Numbered from the stretch's first letter, positions 50,989 to 60,010 are shown. The stretch: DNA of 64,000 bases from Moorena producens 3L (GCF_000211815.1 NZ_GL890973.1:56231-120230); one strand, 5' to 3'. Made by a program: numbers and translations. The notes: generated by a model from the letters alone, not told the origin.

Positions 50989-52551
50989 CTAATTGCGACT
51001 ACTCCCGAGCCATTCCGAATCAGAACTTCTCACCTCAGACCTCTGACCTCTGACTTCCCCATTACTTACTATGGGAATTTTAATCGTAAATGTTGTCCCA
51101 ACGCCCACTTCGCTAGTCAGTTCAATCTCTCCCTGATGCTGTTCCACACAGCGTTTCACAATCGATAGTCCCAGACCAGTCCCTTGAATTGTCCCCACAT
51201 TTTTGGCTCGATAAAAAGACTCGAAAATTTTCTTTTGGTCTGCTTCAGCAATCCCAATTCCTTTATCCTGGATGCGGAACACAACCAACTGCTGTTTCAG
51301 ATCACAAGTTAGGTTAAAGGTCACGATTTCATGAGAAGGAGAATACTTCAAAGCATTGGTAAGCAGATTAGTTATAATGTAATGTATAAGTTTATCATCC
51401 ATACAGACTTCTGTATAGACCCCGTCAGAGGTAAAAACAATCCGGTTGCGGCTGGCTTGATCTAGGCATAGTTCTGCAATTAAATCCTGGCAGAATTGCT
51501 CTAAGTTCATGGGAGTTGGAATAAATTCTAGCCGACCTACTTCAGCTTGACCGATTAGCAACACCTCTTCCATCAACTCAGTCATGCGCTCTACTGAAAT
51601 AGTAATTCGTTTTAGATAACGCTGCTTTTGCTCCTGAGTGGCCAGATTACCATAGCGCTTAAGTAATTCAGCGGCAGTTAGGATCACACTGAGGGGATTA
51701 CGGAATTCGTGGCAAACGGTGGAAACGAACTGGGAGCGGAAATCTTGTATTTCTTGCTCTTTTGCTAACACCTGCTCTAACATTTCTGTTTGAGGTTCCT
51801 CGCTGATATCCCAAAACGCCAGCACTACTCCATTCACGTTTCCCAGTTGGTCTTTTAGGGGTGAAGCACTATTACCAACAGGAATTCGACCACCGTCCTT
51901 TGCGATCAAAGCGTTATGCTCGCCCAGATAGACAACTTGTCCGGTCTTGATCACTTTATCTAGGGGATACTTGACTAGATTACCGGTCAGGTCATTAACA
52001 ATTGGGAACACTGAGGTCACATCTCGCCCCCATACCTCCGATGCCTTCCAACCAGTCAGAGCTTCAGCGGGAGCATTCATAAAGGTAATGGTACCTTGGG
52101 TCGTGGTAGCAATAACTGCATCATCGATAGAGTTTAAAATGGATGCCAACTGAGCTTGGCTGTTCTGCAACGACTGCTCCATCTGGTATTGCTGGAGAGC
52201 CATTTCAATGGCAACCCGCAAGTCTCTCTCGTTAAACGGTTTGGTAACATAGCCAAAGGGTTGGGTAACCTTAGCCCGTTGCAAGGTATCTTCATCCCCA
52301 TAGGCAGTTAAATAGACGATAGGAATACGTAAATGTTCACGAATTTGCCTAGCAGCAGTAATACCATCCATCTTGCCTTTGAGGAAAATGTCCATCAGCA
52401 CTAAGTCAGGCTTAGTTTGAGCGGCTTTGGTAATGGCTTGAGAGCCAGATGAAGCAGTAGCTGATACCATATAACCCAGTTGCTTAAGCTGGCTAGCAAT
52501 TGTCTTAGCAACAATAACTTCGTCTTCTACAACTAACACCCTGGTAACCAC
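50989..52551 (-). CDS. REC-PAS-histidine kinase (hybrid sensor)
   Basis: A 520-residue soluble two-component protein. The REC domain (about 4-120) has the phosphoacceptor Asp 54 in LVLMDIFL and K in YVTKPFNERDL. A PAS domain follows (about 135-250: ILNSIDDAVIATTTQGTITF), then the HisKA His at about residue 281 in CHEFRNPLSVI and the HATPase_c motifs NLLTNALKYS, DKGIGIAEADQ and GTGLGLSIVK. The C-terminal 20 residues (EVRGQRSEVRSSDSEWLGSS) are repeat-like and encoded by heptamer-type DNA. GTG start 52551 overlaps the stop of the upstream kinase gene in TAGTG. It probably receives phosphate from, or works with, that kinase. Confidence 0.93.
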   Translation of the reverse strand: MVTRVLVVEDEVIVAKTIASQLKQLGYMVSATASSGSQAITKAAQTKPDLVLMDIFLKGKMDGITAARQIREHLRIPIVYLTAYGDEDTLQRAKVTQPFGYVTKPFNERDLRVAIEMALQQYQMEQSLQNSQAQLASILNSIDDAVIATTTQGTITFMNAPAEALTGWKASEVWGRDVTSVFPIVNDLTGNLVKYPLDKVIKTGQVVYLGEHNALIAKDGGRIPVGNSASPLKDQLGNVNGVVLAFWDISEEPQTEMLEQVLAKEQEIQDFRSQFVSTVCHEFRNPLSVILTAAELLKRYGNLATQEQKQRYLKRITISVERMTELMEEVLLIGQAEVGRLEFIPTPMNLEQFCQDLIAELCLDQASRNRIVFTSDGVYTEVCMDDKLIHYIITNLLTNALKYSPSHEIVTFNLTCDLKQQLVVFRIQDKGIGIAEADQKKIFESFYRAKNVGTIQGTGLGLSIVKRCVEQHQGEIELTSEVGVGTTFTIKIPIVSNGEVRGQRSEVRSSDSEWLGSSRN

Positions 52552-54146
52552 TATTGTTGTCCTATTGCTTCTACAATTGTTGCTGTTGAGAATACTATTC
52601 TGAAAGCTGTGCCCTCGCTATGGCCCTGAAACATACTCCCGTCTAGTTGCTCCGTTGCCAGGTCATAAACTAACGATAATCCTAAAGACTGGGTATTACG
52701 CCAATCTAACTCTTCTGGTAAACCAACCCCATTATCTCGGACAATCAATTCAACCTGATCGTCCCCGCTATGGTGCAATTCAATGTGAATCTCACCATAG
52801 CGTCCATTGGGAAACCCGTACTTCAGGGAATTGGATACCAGTTCATTGATGATTAGACCGCAAGGGATGGCCTGATCAATACTGAGGGAAATGGGTTCAA
52901 TAGTCGTGTGCAACTGAATCCTATCGCTAGTTACTTGATAAGCTACCAGTAAGTTCACCGCTAGGTTCTGGATATAATCCACTACATCCAGGTTGCCTAT
53001 CACTGAGGCACCATAAAGTTTCTTGTGAATGAGAGCCATGGCTTCAAGGCGATGGCGAGCTTCCGACAGGTGTACTCGGGTTTGGGGTTGATCTACTGTC
53101 AGAGATGGCAAGTGTAGTAAGCTAGAAACAATTTGTAAGTTGTTTTTGACCCGATGGTGAATTTCTTTGAGCAGCACCTCTTTCTCAACTAGGGTAGCTT
53201 TGAGGTTTTCCTCGACCTGTTTGAGCTGTGTGATGTCGATGGCTATGTTATGGATCCGAATTGGAGTGTTATTAGCATCTGTGAGGAGGTGAGCACGATG
53301 GCGAATCCAACTCACAGCTCCATCCGGTCGCAAAATTCTGTAGTCAATATCTTTGGCACCAGTTGACAGCAGGGTTTGGTGTGCCAGTTCATAGGTTTCG
53401 AGATCCTCTGGGTGAACCACTGATTCCCACAGGCGTAAGTTTCCGAAGAACTCAGTGATACTGCGACCATAGACTTGCTCGGTAGCACTGTTAAGATAAA
53501 GCAGTTTGTCAATCGAAGGATCAAAAGACCATACCACTGCTTCTAGGGAAGTCAGAATACTCTCAAGACGTTCTTGGCTCAACTGCCAGGCATGTTCATT
53601 TTCCCCCAATTCTTCTTCAAACTGCTGATTGACAGCAACTTCCTGCTGCCATCGCTGATTAGCTGCCACTAATTCCCCTTCTTTTTGACTCAACTGTTGG
53701 TGTAAGTCTTCGACCTTAGTAACAATAGCAGAGAGGATGGCTGGCATGGTGTGGGGGGTCACCACACGCACTACTTGACCTGGTTCATCCACTAGGGGTA
53801 GGTGACGAATCTGGTGTTGACGTAATCGGGACTCTACCAAAAAAATGTCCGGTTTCGCTATGATGGGCAAGGTAATTAACTCTTGAGTCATCACATCAGC
53901 GATGGAAACCCCTGAGTTGACCATTCCGGCTGATGCTACTTTGACCACATCCCGTTCTGTAAAAATGCCTACCAATTGCTGCTGCTGTACTACCAGCACA
54001 TAACTCCTTCGAGTTTGATTCATCGTAGCGATCGCTTCCGTTACTGGAGTATCGGGAGCAATGGTGATCGGCTGCTGGTCGCAAGGAAAATTTACAATGG
54101 AAAGTTGACCAGAAATGCCATTTTTCAGGTAATCTTTAGCTTCCAT
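52551..54146 (-). CDS. CBS-PAS sensor histidine kinase (HisKA_2 type)
   Basis: A 531-residue protein. Two CBS motifs lie at about residues 25-140 (DTPVTEAIATMNQTRRSYVL, VGIFTERDVVKVA; VADVMTQELITLP-like second copy) and may bind adenine nucleotides. A short coiled coil and a PAS domain follow (about 190-310). The kinase core is the HisKA_2 type: EIHHRVKNNLQIVSSLLHLP with the phosphoacceptor His at about 329-330, then NELVSNSLKYGFPNGRYGEI and VRDNGVGLPEEL of the ATPase. There are no membrane helices. Its stop codon shares one base with the start of the REC-PAS kinase gene, so the two are co-translated. Confidence 0.93.
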   Translation of the reverse strand: MEAKDYLKNGISGQLSIVNFPCDQQPITIAPDTPVTEAIATMNQTRRSYVLVVQQQQLVGIFTERDVVKVASAGMVNSGVSIADVMTQELITLPIIAKPDIFLVESRLRQHQIRHLPLVDEPGQVVRVVTPHTMPAILSAIVTKVEDLHQQLSQKEGELVAANQRWQQEVAVNQQFEEELGENEHAWQLSQERLESILTSLEAVVWSFDPSIDKLLYLNSATEQVYGRSITEFFGNLRLWESVVHPEDLETYELAHQTLLSTGAKDIDYRILRPDGAVSWIRHRAHLLTDANNTPIRIHNIAIDITQLKQVEENLKATLVEKEVLLKEIHHRVKNNLQIVSSLLHLPSLTVDQPQTRVHLSEARHRLEAMALIHKKLYGASVIGNLDVVDYIQNLAVNLLVAYQVTSDRIQLHTTIEPISLSIDQAIPCGLIINELVSNSLKYGFPNGRYGEIHIELHHSGDDQVELIVRDNGVGLPEELDWRNTQSLGLSLVYDLATEQLDGSMFQGHSEGTAFRIVFSTATIVEAIGQQ

Positions 54147-54235
54147 ATAACCCTTGAAGCGCCAAATTATTGGATACTTTTAGGGAGTCGAAAGATAAAC
54201 ATTAACACAATCCAGTAGCAATTCAAAGAGACGGT

Positions 54236-56143
54236 ATGCATCTCAGTGAAATTACTCATCCAAATCAGTTGCACGGTCTATCGATTCGTCAACTAGAGGA
54301 AATTGCCCGTCAAATTCGCGAGAAACATCTCCAAACCATAGCTACTAGTGGTGGTCACTTAGGACCAGGCTTGGGAGTGGTAGAATTAACCTTAGGTCTG
54401 TATCAAACACTTGACCTTGACTATGATAAGGTAGTCTGGGACGTTGGACACCAAGCTTATCCCCACAAAATGCTCACGGGGCGCTATAACCGATTCCATA
54501 CCCTACGGCAGAAAGATGGTATTGCTGGTTATCTAAAGCGCTGCGAGAATAAGTTTGATCACTTTGGAGCGGGTCATGCGTCCACCAGTATTTCTTCCGC
54601 TTTGGGTATGGCCCTCGCCCGAGACCGCAAAGGGCAAAACTTCAAAGTGGCAGCAGTTATTGGTGATGGTGCTCTGACCGGTGGCATGGCCTTGGAAGCC
54701 ATCAATCATGCAGGGCATTTACCCCATACTAAACTACTGGTGGTGCTCAATGACAATGAGATGTCCATCTCCCCCAATGTGGGGGCTATTCCCCGTTACC
54801 TCAATAAAGTGCGGCTTTCTGAGCCGATGCAGTTTATTACTGACAATTTGGAGGAACAGTTCAAAAATCTCCCCTTTGTCGGTGAGTCTTTATCCCCAGA
54901 CTTGCAACGGCTCAAGGAAGGGATGAAGCGTTTAGCCGTACCTAAGGTCGGAGCAGTATTTGAAGAACTTGGCTTTACTTACATCGGACCGGTAGATGGT
55001 CACAATCTAGAGGAGTTAATTTCCACCTTTACCAACGCCCACAAGCTAGATGGACCAGTGCTGGTGCATGTGGCAACTACGAAAGGCAAGGGGTATGCGA
55101 TCGCAGAAGCGGACAAAGTGGGTTACCATGCCCAAAGTCCCTTCAACCTAGCTACGGGTAAAGCCCTTCCAGCTAAAAAACCCAAACCCCCGGGCTATTC
55201 CAAAGTGTTTGCCCACACCCTGGTAACACTAGCTCAGAATAATCCCAAAATCATTGGCATCACCGCAGCTATGGCTACCGGGACAGGGTTGAATAAATTG
55301 CAAGAAAAACTCCCTGACCAATACATTGATGTGGGAATTGCGGAACAACACGCCGTCACCCTAGCGGCTGGCCTAGCCTGTGAAGGAATGCGACCGGTTG
55401 CAGCTATTTACTCCACCTTCTTACAACGGGCTTACGACCAAATTATTCACGACGTTTGTATCCAAAACCTACCCGTCTTCTTCTGCCTCGACCGTGCGGG
55501 AATTGTGGGTGCTGATGGCCCTACTCACCAAGGGATGTATGATATCTCCTATTTGCGATGCATTCCCAATATGGTAATTATGGCTCCCAAAGACGAAGCT
55601 GAACTGCAACGTATGGTAGTTACAGGAATAAACCACACCGATGGTCCGATTGCCATGCGCTATCCTCGGGGTAGTGGCTATGGCGTTCCCCTGATGGAAG
55701 ATGGTTGGGAAGCACTACCCATTGGTAAAGCAGAACTCTTGCGTAATGGTGACGACCTGTTAATGGTAGGGTACGGCACTATGGTTTACACCGCCATGCA
55801 AACCGCTGAAATTCTTAGCGAGCATGGTATTGAAGCAACGGTGATTAATGCTCGTTTTGTCAAGCCCCTAGATACAGAATTAATCTTCCCCTTGGCTCAG
55901 AAAATTGGTCGTGTAGTTACCCTAGAAGAAGGGTGCTTAATGGGTGGCTTTGGTTCAGCGGTGGCAGAAGCACTCATGGACAATGATATATTAGTTCCCC
56001 TCAAGCGCTTTGGTGTACCGGATCAATTAGTGGATCATGCCAAGCCCGATGAATCAAAAGCTGATTTGGGGCTGACTGGCTCTCAAATTGCTGAACAGAT
56101 CAGGGCAGCGTTCTTTAATAGACAGCCATCTTCTGTTAGTTAA
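54236..56143 (+). CDS. dxs: 1-deoxy-D-xylulose-5-phosphate synthase
   Basis: DXS condenses pyruvate and glyceraldehyde-3-phosphate using thiamine diphosphate, the first step of the MEP isoprenoid pathway that feeds carotenoids, phytol and quinones. The 635-residue product has SGGHLGPGLGVVELTLGLYQ, WDVGHQAYPHKMLTGR, the ThDP site GDGALTGGMALEAINHAG, the middle domain GIAEQHAVTLAAGLACEGMR and C-terminal GTMVYTAMQTAEILSEHGIE. All key motifs are intact and length is typical. It starts 90 bp from the divergent kinase gene. Confidence 0.97.
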   Translation: MHLSEITHPNQLHGLSIRQLEEIARQIREKHLQTIATSGGHLGPGLGVVELTLGLYQTLDLDYDKVVWDVGHQAYPHKMLTGRYNRFHTLRQKDGIAGYLKRCENKFDHFGAGHASTSISSALGMALARDRKGQNFKVAAVIGDGALTGGMALEAINHAGHLPHTKLLVVLNDNEMSISPNVGAIPRYLNKVRLSEPMQFITDNLEEQFKNLPFVGESLSPDLQRLKEGMKRLAVPKVGAVFEELGFTYIGPVDGHNLEELISTFTNAHKLDGPVLVHVATTKGKGYAIAEADKVGYHAQSPFNLATGKALPAKKPKPPGYSKVFAHTLVTLAQNNPKIIGITAAMATGTGLNKLQEKLPDQYIDVGIAEQHAVTLAAGLACEGMRPVAAIYSTFLQRAYDQIIHDVCIQNLPVFFCLDRAGIVGADGPTHQGMYDISYLRCIPNMVIMAPKDEAELQRMVVTGINHTDGPIAMRYPRGSGYGVPLMEDGWEALPIGKAELLRNGDDLLMVGYGTMVYTAMQTAEILSEHGIEATVINARFVKPLDTELIFPLAQKIGRVVTLEEGCLMGGFGSAVAEALMDNDILVPLKRFGVPDQLVDHAKPDESKADLGLTGSQIAEQIRAAFFNRQPSSVS

Positions 56144-56245
56144 TCTATCAATGTTAACAGTTGACAGTTAACTGTTAACTGTTAACCGTTAACAAAATAG
56201 CAATTAACAATTAACAATTAACAATTAACAATATATCGAACTTAT
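56144..56245. repeat. Heptamer repeats between dxs and mtnA
   Basis: Two 7-bp arrays in succession: GTTAACA/GTTAACT units (56153-56193) and AACAATT units (56200-56233). No gene or terminator is seen. Confidence 0.85.
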
Positions 56246-57307
56246 ATGAACCCATCCACATACCAAGTTTATCCCGTTGTTTGGGAAAACGACCGAGTTA
56301 TCCTCATTGACCAAAACCGCTTACCCGGCAAATATTCCATTGTAGAAATCAGCCGCTGTGAAGATATGGTTGAGGCGATTAAAACTATGATTGTTCGGGG
56401 AGCGCCAGCTATTGGAGTAGCAGCGGCTTATGGCATTTACCTTGGCGCAAGAGAGATTAAAACAAAAGAACGTAAGGCTTTCCTCGCAGAGCTTGAAATT
56501 GTAGCGCAACAGTTGCGGCAAACTCGTCCTACAGCCGTGAATTTGTTTTGGGCAATCATGCGGATGCTTAAAAATGCCTATGAAACGATCGGGACAGTAG
56601 AAGAGATTAAAGCTTCCTTACTTGAAACAGCTCAACAAATTCAGCTGGAGGATTTACAAACCTGTCAATCCATAGGCGATCGCGGATTAGAAGTATTACC
56701 GACAACCCCCGACAAACTCTGTCTTCTGACCCATTGTAATGCAGGAGCGTTGGCAACAGCTGGGTATGGTACTGCCTTGGGAGTGGTGCGTTCGGCCTGG
56801 CGGGATGGGCGATTAGCCAGATTATATGCTGACGAAACCCGCCCCCGCTTGCAAGGTGCTAGGTTAACGACCTGGGAATGCGTCGAAGAAGGTATTCCGG
56901 TTACTTTAATTACCGATAGCATGGCCGCCCATTGTATGAAACAAGGGCTAATTGATGCGGTTGTAGTGGGAGCTGATCGCATTGCTGCCAATGGGGATAC
57001 GGCTAACAAAATTGGTACCTATAGTGTAGCTCTGATTGCTCAAGCTCATCAGATACCTTTCTTTGTGGCTGCTCCGATCTCAACCATTGATTTTCAGCTA
57101 TCTACTGGCGAAGAGATTCCCATTGAAGAACGTCACCCCTCAGAAATTTATCAGATTGGGGAGACAGTGATTTGTCCTCCTAAAGTGGAATTTTATAACC
57201 CAGCTTTTGATGTAACTCCAGCGGAGTTAATCACTGCCATTATTACTGAAAAAGGCGCATTAGCCCCCAGTGAGCTGTCACAACTTAACATTAAGCAGTC
57301 AGTTTGA
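56246..57307 (+). CDS. mtnA: S-methyl-5-thioribose-1-phosphate isomerase
   Basis: MtnA converts methylthioribose-1-phosphate to methylthioribulose-1-phosphate in methionine salvage. The 353-residue product has IVRGAPAIGVAAAYGIYLGA, the catalytic Cys in LTHCNAGALATAGYGTALGV, the catalytic Asp in VGADRIAANGDTANKIGTYS and the end region HPSEIYQIGE ... NPAFDVTPAELI. This distinguishes it from eIF2B-alpha-like relatives. The first codon region (MNPSTYQVYPVVWENDRVIL) agrees with the family N-terminus. Co-transcription with dxs is possible. Confidence 0.97.
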   Translation: MNPSTYQVYPVVWENDRVILIDQNRLPGKYSIVEISRCEDMVEAIKTMIVRGAPAIGVAAAYGIYLGAREIKTKERKAFLAELEIVAQQLRQTRPTAVNLFWAIMRMLKNAYETIGTVEEIKASLLETAQQIQLEDLQTCQSIGDRGLEVLPTTPDKLCLLTHCNAGALATAGYGTALGVVRSAWRDGRLARLYADETRPRLQGARLTTWECVEEGIPVTLITDSMAAHCMKQGLIDAVVVGADRIAANGDTANKIGTYSVALIAQAHQIPFFVAAPISTIDFQLSTGEEIPIEERHPSEIYQIGETVICPPKVEFYNPAFDVTPAELITAIITEKGALAPSELSQLNIKQSV

Positions 57308-57563
57308 AATCTATCTTGGTTTTAGGGATTAGGGATTAGGGAGTAGGGAGCGGTGCGACCCGTGGCGAATTTAATTACGGGTCAAGCGCACCGAGGGAGT
57401 GGGGAGTCGGGGTAATAAAATTGAATGTACCTGATAAGGAGTGAGAAACGCTATAACTGACCCAACTATGTTTGAGTCAGTTCCTTAGTTCAGCAACCTC
57501 TAAAGGATAAAGTCCGATAGCTATGGGTGTTTAGATCATGGGTGTTTAGATCATGGGTGTTTA
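57308..57563. repeat. Intergenic with P1 palindrome and M2 right end
   Basis: No gene is seen. P1 copy at 57352-57392 (GGTGCGACCCGTGGCGAATT ... GGGTCAAGCGCACC). An isolated M2 right end (GTACCTGATAAGGAGTGAGA then AACGCTA) lies at 57427-57452. GGGATTA/GGGAGTA heptamers precede them. Just before 57564 begins the GATCATGGGTGTTTA tandem repeat. Confidence 0.75.
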
Positions 57564-57778
57564 TAGCAATTATCATAGCTATGAGGTACACAATTTCGGG
57601 ATTTTAGGTAATAGGTAATAGGTAATAGGTAATAGGTAATAGTAATAGGTAATAGTAATAGGGATGCGCTGCATCAAGAGGTGCGACCCGTGGCGAATTT
57701 AATTCTTAATGGTAAGAGCGCACCTAACAGGGAATCAGCTTCAAAGAATACTGTACCTCATAACTGTGAGAAACGCTA
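57564..57778. mobile_element. MITE family M2, copy i, inserted in a tandem repeat with TA duplication
   Basis: A 215-bp element from TAGCAATTATCATAGCTATG to GTGAGAAACGCTA, flanked by TA on both sides. It sits inside a 15-bp tandem repeat (GATCATGGGTGTTTA): removing the element and one TA rejoins two repeat units exactly. Nested inside are a TAGGTAA heptamer array (57605-57660) and a P1 palindrome at 57680-57724. Confidence 0.92.
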
Positions 57779-57918
57779 TAGATCATGGGTGTTTAGATCA
57801 TGGGTGTTTAGATCAAAGCCCTGCAGCTGTAGAACCGTCAACAGTCAACGCTCAACAGTGAACAAAACATGATCAATTAAAATATGCACATAAAATATCA
57901 AATAGCTAAGAGGAAATC
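57779..57918. other. Upstream region of the L,D-transpeptidase
   Basis: Remaining GATCATGGGTGTTTA units (57781-57812) and a short CAACAGT repeat. The Shine-Dalgarno AAGAGGA of the next gene lies at about 57908-57914. Confidence 0.5.
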
Positions 57919-58536
57919 GTGAACGGAAAACTTTCCACCCAACACTTAATTGTGTGCGGCTTAGGTGTAGCTATCCCGTTATTATACGCAGAGGTAGCCA
58001 CCGCCGCCGCTGATCTAACCAATACTAGTGTAACTAACTGGAAAAAAATTCAGTATGAAAGCTTTCTGCCAAGGCTTGAAACACCAGAATTGTCCCCTCT
58101 CGAAGAAGTCAATCACTATCTGCGGCAAGAAGAAGATTTCTTTAATAATACCCCTCGTTTAGTGATTAAACTAAGTGAGCGTCGTCTTTATGTTTATCGA
58201 GGAGATAAACTCGAAGCCAGTTATCCAGTTGCCATCGGTCAGCCTGGTTGGGAAACCCCTACAGGCAATTTCCAAGTGACACAGATGGTTCAAAATCCAG
58301 TTTGGAAGCATCCTCTAACTGGTGAAGTCGTTGCTCCAGGACCAGAAAACCCTCTTGGTCCAAGGTGGATGGCATTTTGGAGTGATGGAACAAACTACAT
58401 CGGGTTTCATGGTACCAATGATGAGGAACTGGTGGGACAAGCAGTGTCTCACGGTTGCATCCGGATGCGTAATGATGATGTCAAAGCTTTGTATAACAGA
58501 GTGGCTTTGGGAACATCTGTAACAGTACAGGAATAG
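57919..58536 (+). CDS. L,D-transpeptidase (YkuD family), secreted
   Basis: Such enzymes cross-link peptidoglycan peptides using a catalytic Cys in the periplasm. The start is GTG 57919, preceded by AAGAGGA at 5-nt spacing. Residues 1-31 form a signal peptide (LIVCGLGVAIPLLYAEVATAA). The YkuD domain (about 85-204) includes RLVIKLSERRLYVYRGDKLE, ETPTGNF-type TPTGNFQVTQM, the His motif IGFHGTN and the catalytic SHGCIRM. At 205 residues it is a minimal enzyme without LysM or peptidoglycan-binding domains. Confidence 0.94.
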   Translation: MNGKLSTQHLIVCGLGVAIPLLYAEVATAAADLTNTSVTNWKKIQYESFLPRLETPELSPLEEVNHYLRQEEDFFNNTPRLVIKLSERRLYVYRGDKLEASYPVAIGQPGWETPTGNFQVTQMVQNPVWKHPLTGEVVAPGPENPLGPRWMAFWSDGTNYIGFHGTNDEELVGQAVSHGCIRMRNDDVKALYNRVALGTSVTVQE

Positions 58537-58547
58537 TTATTGTTGAC

Positions 58548-58592
58548 AGCTGCCCCTAGCTAAAGCTAGGGGATTGAGGCAGCTTGATCAGG
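58548..58592 (+). terminator. Hairpin after the L,D-transpeptidase gene
   Basis: CCCCTAGCTAAAGCTAGGGG is a perfect 9-bp stem with a 2-nt loop, enclosed by AGCTGC/GCAGCT arms. There is no long U tract, so it may be a terminator or a relic of an IS605-type end. Confidence 0.45.
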
Positions 58593-58630
58593 GTGGGCAC
58601 AAGATGGTGATTCAAGCTTTTTGGTATATA

Positions 58631-58791
58631 TAGCAGAAGTCAGAAGTCATTTGTCAGAAGTCATTTGTCAGAAGTAAAACTCTTGCGCTTCTTGATGCAG
58701 TCGCTCATGGGGGAAACCCCCAAGACCGCGCTGCATCGCTTACAAAGGGTGTGAGACTTTTGTCATGTCCTAACTGCCCTGGCGACTGCTA
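58631..58791. mobile_element. MITE family M3, copy d, with nested P2 palindrome
   Basis: A 161-bp element from TAGCAGAAGTCAGAAGTCAT to GGCGACTGCTA, flanked by TA. It is inverted relative to copies a and b (core TGAGACTTTTGTCATGTCC). Palindrome P2 (58694-58737) is inserted between AAAACTCTTGCGCTTCTT and GCTTACAAAGGGTGTGAG; copy a has no P2 at the equivalent place. Confidence 0.9.
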
Positions 58792-58868
58792 TATCCCTGG
58801 GATTTGGCCACTCTACTTGAGGGGTTCAATACGCTAAAATTCAAGCAAACTGGGTGTTAAAATTCCCT
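58792..58868. other. Upstream region of ccdA
   Basis: Short spacer with no clear promoter. GTG 58854 and ATG 58869 are both possible ccdA starts. Confidence 0.4.
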
Positions 58869-59609
58869 ATGCTTGACACATTCTCGACTCAACTCTATCA
58901 ACTCCAACAATTCGCTAATAACCTGGTTGACAGCCAACTGACTCACCTGAGCCTAGTCAGCATAGCCATCATCTTTGCTGCTGGGTTGCTGACTAGCCTA
59001 ACCCCCTGTATGCTATCAATGCTACCGATCACGATTGGCTACATCGGTGGTTATGAAAATCAAGGACGGCTGCAAGCTGCTACCCAATCGGTATGGTTTT
59101 CCTTAGGCTTAGCCACAACCTTAGCTGCATTAGGAATTATCGCAGCATCTATCGGGCGAGTCTATGGTCAAATCGGTGTTGGCTTACCGATTATTGTGAG
59201 CCTAATCGCCATTATTATGGGGTTGAATTTACTAGAAGCACTACCGCTACAGTTTCCAACTTGGGGTGGTATGGATTGGATTTCCCAGGAATGGCCGAAA
59301 GGGTTACGCTCTTATCTCATTGGTTTGACCTTCGGTTTAGTTGCGTCTCCTTGCAGTACACCGGTATTAGCAACGTTACTGGCTTGGGTTGTCTCAACTA
59401 AAGATTTAGTGTTAGGTGGTGCCTTGCTGTTGTCTTATACAGCTGGTTATGTGGCACCCTTGATCTTGGCAGGTACGTTTACTGCTTCAATTAAACGATT
59501 ATTAGAATTGCGACAGTGGTCGAGTTGGATTACACCAGTAAGTGGTGCGCTATTGGTGGCATTTGGTGTGTTTTCGTTGTTGTCTCGGATTCCTGTGGGA
59601 ATTTTTTGA
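58869..59609 (+). CDS. ccdA: Cytochrome c biogenesis protein CcdA
   Basis: CcdA passes reducing power across the membrane to keep apocytochrome c thiols reduced (system II). The start is placed at ATG 58869 (MLDTFSTQLYQLQQF); GTG 58854 adds five residues. The 246-residue protein has six transmembrane helices and the paired Cys residues: LLTSLTPCMLSMLPITIGYI and GLVASPCSTPVLATLLAWVV. Its length matches cyanobacterial/plastid CcdA. The partner gene ccs1 follows after a 400-bp repeat-rich spacer. Confidence 0.95.
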   Translation: MLDTFSTQLYQLQQFANNLVDSQLTHLSLVSIAIIFAAGLLTSLTPCMLSMLPITIGYIGGYENQGRLQAATQSVWFSLGLATTLAALGIIAASIGRVYGQIGVGLPIIVSLIAIIMGLNLLEALPLQFPTWGGMDWISQEWPKGLRSYLIGLTFGLVASPCSTPVLATLLAWVVSTKDLVLGGALLLSYTAGYVAPLILAGTFTASIKRLLELRQWSSWITPVSGALLVAFGVFSLLSRIPVGIF

Positions 59610-60010
<401 letters not shown>

